DNA from: Limnoraphis robusta CS-951
GTDB taxonomy: Bacteria; Cyanobacteriota; Cyanobacteriia; Cyanobacteriales; Microcoleaceae
Length of the DNA: 64,000 nucleotides
Direction: 5' to 3'
NCBI RefSeq assembly: GCF_000972705.2
Contig: NZ_LATL02000178.1
Span: forward strand, 1-64,000
Shown here: one piece after another, positions 40,544 through 49,618 of the stretch
Layout of the letters: every line of letters begins with the position of its first letter
Position numbering within the stretch: position 1 is the stretch's first letter
Notes under the pieces: generated by a model
What the model was told of the DNA's origin: nothing
The model's input: the letters and a program-made list of their open reading frames with translations, nothing else
The model's database searches: none
Made by a program: the position numbers and the translations under genes

Positions 40544-43000
40544 ATGATGAAGTTTTCAATGAATTTATTAACAGATTTTAATTTCTATTTAATTGCAAAT
40601 AATATCTTAATTCTATTCAGCCTTGACTCAAAAATATCTGTAGTTTCAGATGCTTTGTTCACCCTAGCTTTAGGCTCATTATTCCTCACATTAGGGTATT
40701 GGATAAGCCAGGGAAAAGATTCACCCTTTAAACAAATTCTGGGCTTATTAAGCCTCCTGAGCATTTCGATGGGAACCCCTCATGTTGTCGCGATTTTAAT
40801 CGGGTGGTGTGCGCTTAATCAAGGGTTGAATCTGATCAACGCAATGGCAGCCCTGATCTCTTGCTGGATAGTTTTCCAGATGATGTTTTACATCCCTAAA
40901 ATTTTAGCAGTGCCGAGTTCTTATCAGTTAGAAGAAGCCAATCTTGCTCTACAACGAGAAATTTTAGAACGCCAACAAGCAGAAGCCGCTCTGAGGAACT
41001 CTGAAGAACTATTTCGAGCGACTTTTGAACGAGCCGCTATCGGTATTGCTCACGTCGGACTTCAAGGTGAATGGTTGCGAGTTAATCAGACGTTATGTGA
41101 TCTGGTGGGCTACAGTCGTGAGGAATTGCTGCAACTGAGATGTCAAGATCTCACTGATTCTGATCGTCTCATTCATGCTTCTAATTCTGTTGATCGTCTT
41201 TTAAGCGGAGAAATTTCTAGTTGTTGCTTAGAAAGATGTTTGCTTCACAAAGAAGGGACTCAAGTGTGGGTTCATCTGTCTGTCTCATTAGTTCGAGATG
41301 TCAGTAACAAACCTGCTTATTTTATTGCGATACTGGAAGACATTACAACTCGCAAACAAACCGAAGCAGAAATACAAAAACTCAATCACGAACTCGAACA
41401 ACGAGTTCAAGAGCGAACCGCTCAACTCCAACAGATTAATCGAAATTTAGAGTCTGAAATTAGCAAATGTAGCCTGATTGAAAATCAATTAAATGTGACT
41501 CAAGAACGACTTCAATTTTTGCTGAGTTCGAGTCCCGGCGCGATTTATACCTGCAAACCAAGCGGAGATTATGGCGCGACTTACATGAGTCAAACAATTT
41601 ATTCGATTACAGGTTATCAGGCTTGGGAGTTTGTGGAAAATTCTCAATTTTGGGCGAATCACCTTCATCGAGAAGATTTTGAAAAAACGTTTAATCAGTT
41701 ATTAAAGATTTCAAAAACAGAAACGGATATTCTAGAATACCGATTTCTGCACAAAAATGGTACTTATCGCTGGATACGGGATGAAGTGAAGTTAATTCGA
41801 GATCAAACCCATCAATCGACTGAGGTTATTGGCTATATGATTGATATTACCGAACGCAAACAAATAGAAGAAGCTTTGCGGGAAAGTGAAGAACGTTTTC
41901 GGTTAATGGCAAATAGTGCGCCTGTGTTAATTTGGATGGCTAATGCTGAGGGTGAATGTACTTTTTTTAATCAAGTTTGGCTAGATTTTACTGGACGAAC
42001 TTTAGATCAAGAATTAGGAAAAGGCTGGCTTGCTGGTGTACATCCCGATGATGCTCGATATTTGCTGGAGAGTTGTTCTTCAAGACTTCAACACCGAGAG
42101 CATTTTATCATGGAGTTTCGTCTGAAACGTTGGGATGGAGAATATCGCTGGATTTTAAACCAAGCTGTTCCTCGAGTGACTCAAGATGAGCATTTTTCTG
42201 GATATATTGGTTCCTGTATTGATATTACTGAACGCAAACAAGCTGAAGAACAATTGTTTACTCTCAACCGAGAGTTACTTCTGTCGAACCGTGAACTTGA
42301 ACAGTTTGCTTATGTGGCGTCTCACGACTTACAAGAACCCTTGAGAATGGTGAGTTTATTCTCCCAGTTATTGGCTCATAAATATCAGGATAATCTCGAT
42401 GAAGATACTCAGACTTATATTCATTATATCGTGGATTCTGCCACCAGAATGCAACAACTGATCACCGATTTATTGGCTTACTCGCAAGTGGGAACCAGTA
42501 AGAGCAAAGGAAATTTTAAACTGATAGATTGTAATCAAGTTTTACAGCAAGTTTTGCAGAATCTCAAAATAGCGATCGCCGAATATAATGCTACTATTCA
42601 TTTGGCTCCATTACCGACAGTGATTGCCGATGAACAACAGTTAGTGCTCTTGCTACAAAATCTGATTTGTAATGCCATCAAATATTGTCATCCTCAGATT
42701 TTACCTCAAGTTGAAATTGCCGTTCAATCCTTACCCGGAGAATGGTGTTTTAGCGTGCGAGATAATGGAATTGGGATTAAATCCGAACATTTTGAGCGAA
42801 TTTTTAAGATTTTTCAACGCTTACATCATACTCAGGAATATCGAGGAACGGGTATGGGTTTGGCGATTTGTCAAAAAATTGTTGAACGTCATGGCGGGCG
42901 AATTTGGGTTGAGTCAGAAGTTGATCAAGGTTCAACGTTTTATTTTACAATTCCGATGTCAAAAAATTCCGGGATAACTGCACAAGAATTGATTCTTTAA
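40544..43000 (+). CDS. Ethylene-receptor-like membrane PAS-histidine kinase
   Basis: An 818-residue kinase (ATG 40544; a TTG three bases earlier is possible). Three N-terminal membrane helices (about 35-53, 65-86, 99-120) resemble the ethylene-binding domain of ETR1: VSD with D36, then M76 and H80 in MGTPH, and LISCWIVFQMMFYIPKIL. The D-to-M/H spacing (40 and 44 residues) equals the D25-C65-H69 spacing of ETR1, but the copper ligand Cys is Met here. Three PAS/PAC units follow (about 140-265, 325-450, 455-580), then phosphoacceptor (VASHDLQEPLRMV) and HATPase (LICNAIKYC, DNGIGIKS, GTGMGLA). Cognate regulator upstream. Confidence 0.9.
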   Translation: MMKFSMNLLTDFNFYLIANNILILFSLDSKISVVSDALFTLALGSLFLTLGYWISQGKDSPFKQILGLLSLLSISMGTPHVVAILIGWCALNQGLNLINAMAALISCWIVFQMMFYIPKILAVPSSYQLEEANLALQREILERQQAEAALRNSEELFRATFERAAIGIAHVGLQGEWLRVNQTLCDLVGYSREELLQLRCQDLTDSDRLIHASNSVDRLLSGEISSCCLERCLLHKEGTQVWVHLSVSLVRDVSNKPAYFIAILEDITTRKQTEAEIQKLNHELEQRVQERTAQLQQINRNLESEISKCSLIENQLNVTQERLQFLLSSSPGAIYTCKPSGDYGATYMSQTIYSITGYQAWEFVENSQFWANHLHREDFEKTFNQLLKISKTETDILEYRFLHKNGTYRWIRDEVKLIRDQTHQSTEVIGYMIDITERKQIEEALRESEERFRLMANSAPVLIWMANAEGECTFFNQVWLDFTGRTLDQELGKGWLAGVHPDDARYLLESCSSRLQHREHFIMEFRLKRWDGEYRWILNQAVPRVTQDEHFSGYIGSCIDITERKQAEEQLFTLNRELLLSNRELEQFAYVASHDLQEPLRMVSLFSQLLAHKYQDNLDEDTQTYIHYIVDSATRMQQLITDLLAYSQVGTSKSKGNFKLIDCNQVLQQVLQNLKIAIAEYNATIHLAPLPTVIADEQQLVLLLQNLICNAIKYCHPQILPQVEIAVQSLPGEWCFSVRDNGIGIKSEHFERIFKIFQRLHHTQEYRGTGMGLAICQKIVERHGGRIWVESEVDQGSTFYFTIPMSKNSGITAQELIL

Positions 43001-43007
43001 TGTTAGA

Positions 43008-43739
43008 TTATTCTGGATTATGAGCGGTGATTAATTGCCGTTGAAAAGCTTGATGTTCGGCTGAGGCTAACCCCGTTTGCAAGGTGTTGATAACTTGAGA
43101 CATTTCTCCGGCTAAAAGTGCTGAAACAGCTAACCACAATCCCGGAAATATCCGACTGCGAATGATTTCATTTTCGGGCATGAGGGAAATATAATCTCCG
43201 TCTTCTAAAACAAACCAATCCAATTTATGATCGCTGACTTGCCAAACAATATATTCCTTTACGCCATTGCGACGATAAGCCCGTTTTTTATCTCTTAAAT
43301 CAATCGTTGCCGTACTCGCAGAAATCTCAGCAATGAGTTCCGGTGCGCCCTCAATATAACCATCATCACTCAGGCGAGATTGTCCCCCATATTGGCTATC
43401 AATCAGCAAAACAATATCAGGCTGGGGTTCGTTATCAAGATCTAATCGCACTGTAGGATTATCGCCCAAACGAACACCAGGAGTTGATATTTTGTAAGTC
43501 CCTAACCAAATCATTAAATCAGCATGAGGTTCAGCATGAGGTTCAAATCGTAAAGGTGAAGCCATATAAACAATTCCTTCAATCAGTTCAGCTTTTTTAA
43601 TGTGAGGCATAGTGCTATAGCGTCGCTCAAATTCGGGGCGCGTTAGGGAGTCTCCATTTTCTAAAGGAGGAATGGAAACATTTCTTTTCTGTGTGTGTGA
43701 GATGGCTGTCATATTAGTCATCAGTCGTGAGTTGAACAA
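43008..43739 (-). CDS. Uma2 family (DUF820) PD-(D/E)XK nuclease-fold protein
   Basis: A 243-residue Uma2 protein. The family core is clear: KKAELIEGIVYMASPL near residue 48, EPQPDIVLLI near 107, ELIAEISASTATIDLRDKKRAYRRNGVKEYIVW near 134-165, with D/E/K residues fitting a restriction-endonuclease fold (D110, E136, and YRRNGVKEY downstream). Such proteins are highly multiplied in cyanobacterial genomes and their role is unknown. Divergent from the GHL10 gene. Convergent with the kinase gene, 7 bp from its stop. Confidence 0.92.
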   Translation of the reverse strand: MFNSRLMTNMTAISHTQKRNVSIPPLENGDSLTRPEFERRYSTMPHIKKAELIEGIVYMASPLRFEPHAEPHADLMIWLGTYKISTPGVRLGDNPTVRLDLDNEPQPDIVLLIDSQYGGQSRLSDDGYIEGAPELIAEISASTATIDLRDKKRAYRRNGVKEYIVWQVSDHKLDWFVLEDGDYISLMPENEIIRSRIFPGLWLAVSALLAGEMSQVINTLQTGLASAEHQAFQRQLITAHNPE

Positions 43740-43799
43740 AACAAGCTAATCTTTGCTCTATTATAGAGTAAAATATATTCATCAACACAAGACTAAAGA

Positions 43800-45062
43800 A
43801 TGATCAGAAAAAGACGAAAGCCCATTGATCTATTAACTTTTATTTTTTTTAGTTTATGCTTGATCTTTTCCCTGACTTGGACAAGCTTTTATCCAGCAGA
43901 AATCTCTCAAAGTTCTGTTGCCGCTCGTGATGAAATTCGAGGCGTTTGGATTACCAATGTCAACAGTGGAGTTTTATTTTTACCGGGTGGAATTCAACGA
44001 GCATTAGATCAACTTTCACAATTAAATTTTAATACCATTTATCCAGTCATCTGGAACCGAGGAACCACTTTCTATCCCAGTGCAAGCGCTCGTCGAGTCA
44101 CAGGACGTTTTCAAGATAGACTCCTGAATTTAATGCACTTAGGAAAAGATACTTTATCAGAGATTGTTAGCAAAGGAAAACAACGAGATTTAAGAGTCAT
44201 TCCTTGGTTTGAATATGGGTTGATGGCACCGATAAATTCTCAACTGGTTCAACGCCATCCCGAATGGATTACTTTACCGCAAAGTTATCAATTTTCAGCT
44301 ATTCCCTCTCTCAAGGAATTAGAAGATGCTTTACTTCCAAATTATCCCCCCAGTAATCGAACTGCTGGCTGGTTTGGCATTAAAAATTTGTGGTTAAATC
44401 CCTTTCATCCTGAAGTTCAGAGATTTATAGAAGATTTAATTATTGAAGTGGTGATCAAATATGATATCGATGGGATACAATTTGATGATAACTTTGGAAT
44501 GCCCATTGAACTTGGTTATGATTGGTTTACCCGCAAACTTTATAAACAAGAACATGAGGGTAAACTTCCTCCGAAAAATCCCGCCGATCCCGAGTGGATG
44601 CGTTGGCGGGCGGATAAAATCACAGCCTTTATGAAAACCTTACATGATCGGATAAAATCAGTGAAACCTGACTGTATGATTTCTCTGGCGCCAAACCCGA
44701 GCGAATTTGCTTATAATGAATCGCTACAAGACTGGCCAGCCTGGGTTAAACAGGGTTTAATAGAAGAGTTAATCTTGCAAGTCTATCGAGACAGTCCCAA
44801 AGCCTTTTTAAAGGAGTTAGAAGATCCGGCAGTCAAGGAAGTTCGGCGTAAAATTCCTGTAGGGATTGGCATTTTAAGCGGAACATTATCACACGCTGTT
44901 GAGATCAAACAAATTCAGCAACAAGTTCAAGACGTTCGCGATCGCAAATTTAAAGGAATTTCATTTTTTTACTGGGAAACGTTGTGGAGTTATTTGACTC
45001 CAGATGCACCCAGAGAACGTCGGAGAGTGTTTAAAACTTTATTTTCGCCTTCGCCCTCCTAA
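43800..45062 (+). CDS. Glycoside-hydrolase-like family 10 (GHL10) protein
   Basis: A 420-residue exported or membrane-anchored protein. A hydrophobic N-terminal helix (about residues 11-30) is followed by the GHL10 TIM-barrel domain (EIRGVWITNVNSGVLF near 43; NTIYPVIWNRGTTFYPS near 78; VIPWFEYG near 138; YDIDGIQFDDNFGMP near 222; ISLAPNPSEF near 296). The catalytic acids are probably in DIDGIQFDD. It has low similarity to alpha-amylase-type barrels and may cleave cell-wall or exopolysaccharide. The family is common in cyanobacteria; substrate unknown. Confidence 0.9.
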   Translation: MIRKRRKPIDLLTFIFFSLCLIFSLTWTSFYPAEISQSSVAARDEIRGVWITNVNSGVLFLPGGIQRALDQLSQLNFNTIYPVIWNRGTTFYPSASARRVTGRFQDRLLNLMHLGKDTLSEIVSKGKQRDLRVIPWFEYGLMAPINSQLVQRHPEWITLPQSYQFSAIPSLKELEDALLPNYPPSNRTAGWFGIKNLWLNPFHPEVQRFIEDLIIEVVIKYDIDGIQFDDNFGMPIELGYDWFTRKLYKQEHEGKLPPKNPADPEWMRWRADKITAFMKTLHDRIKSVKPDCMISLAPNPSEFAYNESLQDWPAWVKQGLIEELILQVYRDSPKAFLKELEDPAVKEVRRKIPVGIGILSGTLSHAVEIKQIQQQVQDVRDRKFKGISFFYWETLWSYLTPDAPRERRRVFKTLFSPSPS

Positions 45063-45111
45063 CGTTCTAGGATTAATTCATGTCACTGATTCAAACTCAA
45101 ACCCTGAAAAT

Positions 45112-46431
45112 TCAAGAATTAGATTCATTCAATCGTTTTTGCCATTCAGCATCAATTTTATCCGTTTGTTCAAGTTCTTGTTCAATCAAATCCGATTCTG
45201 TCGTGTAGGCTAAATCTTTCTGAGTGATCACTGTTTCGGCAGCAAACTGACGAGCATAGCTCAGTTTTTGCTGTACAGAATTATCAGCTTGATTTAACAA
45301 AGCGACTCGTTCTTGTCGGTGATGATTGCGGACTTCTATTCTAGCGTTGCGCCATTTCATCAATAGATAACGCACCAAAGGAACGGTTAAAAATCCAATG
45401 CCATAAACCAATAAAAGAGGAAAAATTCCCTCGACAAATGCGACTAATCCTCCCAGGGTTTGAGCAATCGTACCCTCTCGTAATAAACTACCCAAAATGA
45501 TCGCACCGACAATGTTAACAACTCCTAAACCTGCCGCTAACATGAGTTGACCCGAACTCGCTTGACTAAATTTCCACAACTGTTCTTTGAGATAACTAGA
45601 AATCGGTTGAGGACGATATTGAGTTGCTGTCATTTGCAACTCTGGAAAATGATAGACAAATTCACCTTCGGGACTGACTTTTGGATAGCCGTTAAACCGA
45701 GTCAAAACAGGCAACATATAGTCCTCGTATTCTTCCTGTTGACGGCTAATGTCATCAAGATAGGGTGCAACTTGTTCGGCAATAATTGCCCCTTGATTGT
45801 TGCGAATTAACGTAGCAATCGTTTTCCATCGCCATTCCTCTAAATTGGCATTCGGATTCCCCTCTCCAAACAAGAAAGAAAAGACCGATTCTAAAAAGTT
45901 GTATTGATCAGTTTGGGAAGTTCCCACACGCGGGCGTCGATGGGAGGAATAATCATCATAATCCCAATACAAAAACCAATACCAATTAGGGCCGAACCAA
46001 ACGCGAGGAACAAAGAATATTCCCCCTCCGCCCTCACTACTTCCGCCCGAATCATCACCGTCTCGACTGGAATTAACCGCCATCAAAATCAGGGCAATGC
46101 TAACAAAAATTAGCACAATCGAAACTATCAGCAAAATCCCGAAGGAAATGCGGATGAGATAAAATAATACCCGCCAAACTTTTTCCCACCATTCCTGCAA
46201 TTTTAACCGCCAAAACTTATTGCGGAGAATGCTACGAAAGTCCTGGGGAAATAGAAAGGCAATTTCCCCAGACTCGGCAACTTGCAGGTGTCCACCTGCA
46301 TCAGAAGCAAGTGCTAGAAGTTGTTGTTGAGCGACATTAACATCAATTCCGGCTTGGGCGGCGACGTCCCCGGTGGTGACGCGATAGCCCAACTGCTCAA
46401 CCGCTTTCATAATTGAAGGGTTTGGTATCAT
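45112..46431 (-). CDS. Conserved cyanobacterial/plastid membrane protein
   Basis: A 439-residue membrane protein. Residues 1-65 form a winged-helix-like domain (MKAVEQLGYRVTTGDVAAQAGIDVNVAQQQLLALASD), followed by an N-terminal membrane helix (about 90-118), a glycine/serine-rich loop (DGDDSGGSSEGGGG), a soluble region, and two further helices (about 302-322 and 333-358). A basic, glutamine-rich tail ends the protein. Plants carry related plastid proteins annotated loosely as iron-sulphur cluster biosynthesis proteins; I see no cysteine motif to support that. Function unknown, but conservation between cyanobacteria and plastids is likely. Confidence 0.82.
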   Translation of the reverse strand: MIPNPSIMKAVEQLGYRVTTGDVAAQAGIDVNVAQQQLLALASDAGGHLQVAESGEIAFLFPQDFRSILRNKFWRLKLQEWWEKVWRVLFYLIRISFGILLIVSIVLIFVSIALILMAVNSSRDGDDSGGSSEGGGGIFFVPRVWFGPNWYWFLYWDYDDYSSHRRPRVGTSQTDQYNFLESVFSFLFGEGNPNANLEEWRWKTIATLIRNNQGAIIAEQVAPYLDDISRQQEEYEDYMLPVLTRFNGYPKVSPEGEFVYHFPELQMTATQYRPQPISSYLKEQLWKFSQASSGQLMLAAGLGVVNIVGAIILGSLLREGTIAQTLGGLVAFVEGIFPLLLVYGIGFLTVPLVRYLLMKWRNARIEVRNHHRQERVALLNQADNSVQQKLSYARQFAAETVITQKDLAYTTESDLIEQELEQTDKIDAEWQKRLNESNS

Positions 46432-46893
46432 CGGCGTTGTTTCGCTCTCAAGCTATTCACTATCTATTTACAGTATAGATTTTTCAGCAATACTCAGAAA
46501 GAGCTACAGTAGACAATAGGCCATTTTCAGAGCGTGAACGCAGGTTGAGGTTAAACGGGAGCGGGAATTGGGACTGACTCTTTTCTAGAGCCGCCTTCAA
46601 AGCCAGCCCGGAGGCTATTCAACCGAGCGCTTTTTTTGTGGTAACATACAAAGTACCCAATTGAGGCTAGATGGGATCTCTCGGAGATGTAAGTCATACA
46701 CTTAAACTCCGAAAAGCTCTCAATCAAAAATCTAAGTGTTTGTTTTAATTTGTAACATTTAGAGTTCGATTTGTTGTAGTTTTTAACCTGAATCAGACCG
46801 TGAGGTTTTCGTCTCAAAACCTTGGGACTTCAAGTTGACCAGTCGGTTTCATCCTGGGAATAACAAAACACTTAAAACTGGAGATTAGAGCCA
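46432..46893. other. 462-bp gap upstream of ycf3, nothing identified
   Basis: No gene, RNA or strong repeat is visible. The only reading frame (46551-46817, minus) has no family pattern and no ribosome-binding site. A GC-rich stretch near 46600-46640 ends in a T-run but does not fold into a convincing stem. It presumably contains divergent promoters for ycf3 and the membrane-protein gene. Confidence 0.5.
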
Positions 46894-47415
46894 ATGCCAA
46901 GATCGCAACGCAACGACAATTTTATCGATAAAACCTTTACGGTGATGGCAGATATTATCCTCAAAATTATGCCCACGAATCAAAAAGCTAAAGAAGCTTT
47001 CGCCTATTATCGGGATGGAATGTCCGCTCAAGGTGATGGTGAATATGCAGAGGCTTTAGACAACTACTATGAAGCCCTCAAGCTCGAAGATGATCCCTAT
47101 GATCGCAGCTACATTCTTTATAATATTGCCTTAATTCATACCAGTAATGGCGAACATGAAAAGGCATTAGAATATTATCGTCAAGCCATTGATCTTAATC
47201 CCCGGATGCCTCAAGCTTTGAATAATGTTGCGGTGATTTTTCACTATCAAGCCGAAAAAGAAAAAGAGGAAGGAAATGGGGACAAAGCTGAAGAATATTA
47301 TCGTCAAGCGGCTGAATATTGGGTACAAGCGATTCGTCTCGCTCCCAATAACTATATTGAAGCACAAAACTGGCTCAAAACCACCGGACGCTCCAATATT
47401 GATGTCTATTTCTAA
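46894..47415 (+). CDS. ycf3: Photosystem I assembly protein Ycf3
   Basis: A 173-residue TPR protein that acts in assembly of photosystem I at the thylakoid. Family N-terminus [31 protein letters not shown] (residues 6-36) and three TPR units follow: [48 protein letters not shown] and [12 protein letters not shown]...[16 protein letters not shown]. Length equals the chloroplast and cyanobacterial family. Strong indicator that the host is a cyanobacterium. gatC follows after 92 bp. Confidence 0.97.
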   Translation: MPRSQRNDNFIDKTFTVMADIILKIMPTNQKAKEAFAYYRDGMSAQGDGEYAEALDNYYEALKLEDDPYDRSYILYNIALIHTSNGEHEKALEYYRQAIDLNPRMPQALNNVAVIFHYQAEKEKEEGNGDKAEEYYRQAAEYWVQAIRLAPNNYIEAQNWLKTTGRSNIDVYF

Positions 47416-47507
47416 GTTTGATTTTGTTGATTTCAGTGGCTTGTCTAATGTCATCAATTAGCCCTGAAAAATTCTGGTTTTCTGATTGACTCTTTTCTCT
47501 TGATTTA

Positions 47508-47801
47508 ATGATGATTGATCGCGAACAAGTCCGCAAAGTTGCTCATTTAGCTCGGCTAGAAGTCACGGCTGCTGAAGAAGAAAAGTTTACAACTGAACTC
47601 GGCAGCATTTTAGAATATTTTGAACAGCTTAAAGAACTCGACACCGAAAACGTTCCGCCAACAACCCGAGCAATTGATGTCAGTAATATTACCCGAGTTG
47701 ATCAATTACAGCCCTATGAAAACCGAGATTCTCTATTAGGAAGTGCGCCGGAAGCTGATGGGGATTATTTTAAAGTTCCCCGGATTTTAAAAGAAGAATA
47801 G
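47508..47801 (+). CDS. gatC: Asp-tRNA(Asn)/Glu-tRNA(Gln) amidotransferase subunit C
   Basis: A 97-residue GatC, the small subunit of the GatCAB complex that converts mischarged Glu-tRNA(Gln). Family motif [12 protein letters not shown] (residues 9-20), [22 protein letters not shown] and the C-terminal [16 protein letters not shown]. Two consecutive ATG codons at 47508 and 47511 make the start ambiguous by one residue. Glutaminyl-tRNA formation in cyanobacteria depends on this route. gatA and gatB are not in the window. Confidence 0.95.
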   Translation: MMIDREQVRKVAHLARLEVTAAEEEKFTTELGSILEYFEQLKELDTENVPPTTRAIDVSNITRVDQLQPYENRDSLLGSAPEADGDYFKVPRILKEE

Positions 47802-47809
47802 AGATGTAG

Positions 47810-47829
47810 GGGCAATTCATGAATTGCCC
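47810..47829. repeat. Perfect 20-bp palindrome
   Basis: GGGCAATTCATGAATTGCCC, a perfect palindrome 8 bp after the gatC stop, within TGTAGGGGCAATTC..., a form seen repeatedly in cyanobacterial spacers. It may also act as a transcript-end hairpin for gatC. Confidence 0.7.
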
Positions 47830-47931
47830 TTACCCATTAGTCCCATTTTAATTATTTTTTGTTCCCGAAACCAGTCCCTATATTATTGTCTGTACTCGCA
47901 AGTTTAACCCTGACAATTGAGAACATTTTGG

Positions 47932-47964
47932 AGAAACCCAGTTTTTGAAATTAACCGGGTTTCT
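47932..47964. terminator. Stem-loop near the alpha/beta hydrolase stop
   Basis: AGAAACCCAGTT (47932-47943) pairs with AACCGGGTTTCT (47953-47964) with one G-T pair. It lies 20 bp beyond the minus-strand stop at 47984 and may terminate that gene. The same AGAAACC(C/A)GG unit recurs inside the 100-bp mini-element at 52 kb, so it may be a dispersed repeat used as terminator. Confidence 0.45.
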
Positions 47965-47983
47965 GACGAACATCCTCAAATAA

Positions 47984-48889
47984 TTAGAGACTAAATTCTA
48001 CGGTTTTCAACCAATCCAAGATTTTGGGATTAACAATTTCCGGGCGTTCATCGTGGGGACAATGACCCGTTTTTGGTACAGAAACAAACTCAACAGGTTG
48101 TCCCGCATCCACTAAATCTTGATAAATTTTCGCCCCTTTTATCGGAGTCCAAGGGTCATCTTCGCCCCATATTACTAATAAAGGCTTTTTGACTTTTGGT
48201 AATAATTGCGTCGGATGGGGGCCAGCCGGAGCCGTTAAAATCGCCGCAAAAACTTTCTGAGCGCCTTGATCATTTGAAGGGGTATAAAGTAATTCAACTA
48301 ATTCATCAGTAATCGCTTCTTTATTCCCATAAACCTGACGCAAAGTATTACGAATGCGATGTTTTTGACGCACTTGGTTGAACAGAAACGAACCAATAAC
48401 CGGAGAACTCACCATCTTACTAAACGTTCCCATAATCAATCGTAACGGCAAATTTAACTCCTCTGGGCGATGATTTAAACCGCCTGCACAGTTGAGTAAA
48501 ACAGCCCCGGCGGAAAGTTCGGGATATTCCGCCACCATCATCAAACTGAGTAACGCCCCGATAGAATTTCCGATAAAAACAGTCGGTTCTTGAATCTGTT
48601 CCGCCCAGAAATCATGCAACAGTTCAGTCCACAATTCCAAAGAATAATTAATCGCAGGTTTAGCCGAACCTCCAAACCCAAGTAAGTCTAACGCAAAAAC
48701 TCGATAACCGCCTTCAGCCAATACCGAAATATTCTGGCGCCAATGTCCAATAGAAGCACCAAACCCATGCACTAAAACAAGAGGATGTCCGTTCCCTTGA
48801 ACCGTGTATTCGATGGAATGTCCCCGCCATTGCCAGGTTTGCAGGTTTAGGGGAAAGTTGGAAAGAGGTTTTTCAGTTGAAAGCGTCAT
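47984..48889 (-). CDS. Alpha/beta hydrolase
   Basis: A 301-residue alpha/beta hydrolase. The nucleophile elbow is GNSIGAL (Ser near residue 108), preceded by HGFGASIGHWR (oxyanion region near 43), with acid in GEDDPWTP near 242 and His in GHCPHDERPE near 273. A haloalkane-dehalogenase-like cyanobacterial/plant family; likely esterase or lipid hydrolase, possibly plastid-related in plants. I chose ATG at 48889 over the GTG at 48922 because the family begins near the STEKPLSNFPL stretch. Stem-loop follows. Confidence 0.88.
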   Translation of the reverse strand: MTLSTEKPLSNFPLNLQTWQWRGHSIEYTVQGNGHPLVLVHGFGASIGHWRQNISVLAEGGYRVFALDLLGFGGSAKPAINYSLELWTELLHDFWAEQIQEPTVFIGNSIGALLSLMMVAEYPELSAGAVLLNCAGGLNHRPEELNLPLRLIMGTFSKMVSSPVIGSFLFNQVRQKHRIRNTLRQVYGNKEAITDELVELLYTPSNDQGAQKVFAAILTAPAGPHPTQLLPKVKKPLLVIWGEDDPWTPIKGAKIYQDLVDAGQPVEFVSVPKTGHCPHDERPEIVNPKILDWLKTVEFSL

Positions 48890-49289
48890 GTGATAAACTT
48901 TTGTAAACAGTGTTACTCTCACATGATAATGGGTTACAAGAGTATTGGGAAAGCCGCCTATTGATCAAAAACCCTAAACAGAGTTTGAGAACAAGTTTGT
49001 TGCATTATCAAACCCATTGACATTTCGGAGATTTGTCGAGTTTTCTATGGAAACCCAAGAATTTAAAATGGGGCTTTACAGAATCTTGACTCGGTTCGCG
49101 AGTCTACGCCACGCACCGCCTTTTCGCTTGCGGTGAACGGATGACATCCTACTTGGAATAACATCTCTAAATTTCTATGTGCGGGACAAATCCACTCGAC
49201 GGCTTTGGTATACTGATAGACAAACATTCAGACTTAACTGTGCTATTCTAAAAATGCTTTCGCAAGCTATTATTTCTTTAGATGAAGAA

Positions 49290-49458
49290 GAATTCAGAAG
49301 TCAGAATACATCCGTCAGAATCAATCAGTGGGGGATTGGGACCCGCCACTGATTGTAGACCGCTAAATCTTCTATTTATCGGGGGTCTTCAACCCAATTA
49401 TTCATCTGCCACTCGCACAGAATTCAATTCTGAATTCTGGCTCCTGACTCCTGAATTC
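49290..49458. repeat. 169-bp imperfect hairpin repeat
   Basis: GAATTCAGAAGTCA (49290-49303) is nearly complementary to TGACTCCTGAATTC (49445-49458; one mismatch), with a further inverted CAGAATTC/GAATTCTG pair near 49415-49440. This AATTC/TGACTTCTGA type of spacer repeat is common in cyanobacteria. It fills much of the 700-bp gap 48923-49618; a 107-codon frame crossing it is not a gene. Upstream of 49280 I see nothing else of note. Confidence 0.6.
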
Positions 49459-49468
49459 TGTTTGATAA

Positions 49469-49614
49469 GCAGTTTGCATTTTTCAATCGCTTTAACCGTT
49501 CGGTCTGGCCTAGTATTTTTAAATATTACAAGGGATATACGCAGTTTGCATTTTCCCTTTGACTTTGAACCTTTCTGTCTAGATAGTATTTTAAAACATT
49601 ATTAAGAGACATAC
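49469..49614 (+). repeat. Diverged tandem duplication of a 72-74-bp leader
   Basis: Unit A (49469-49540) and unit B (49541-49614) both begin GCAGTTTGCATTTT, share TAGTATTTT in the middle and end with AGRGATATAC/AGAGACATAC. Unit B ends five bases before the ATG at 49619. The duplicated block therefore carries the promoter or leader of the next gene. Confidence 0.6.
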
Positions 49615-49618
49615 ATAT

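Noticed and set aside
46551..46817. 88-codon minus-strand frame upstream of ycf3
   Set aside because: No ribosome-binding site, no family pattern and unusual composition; lies in a probable promoter region.
49282..49605. 107-codon frame before the four-part gene
   Set aside because: It crosses a hairpin repeat and a tandem duplication and resembles no protein.
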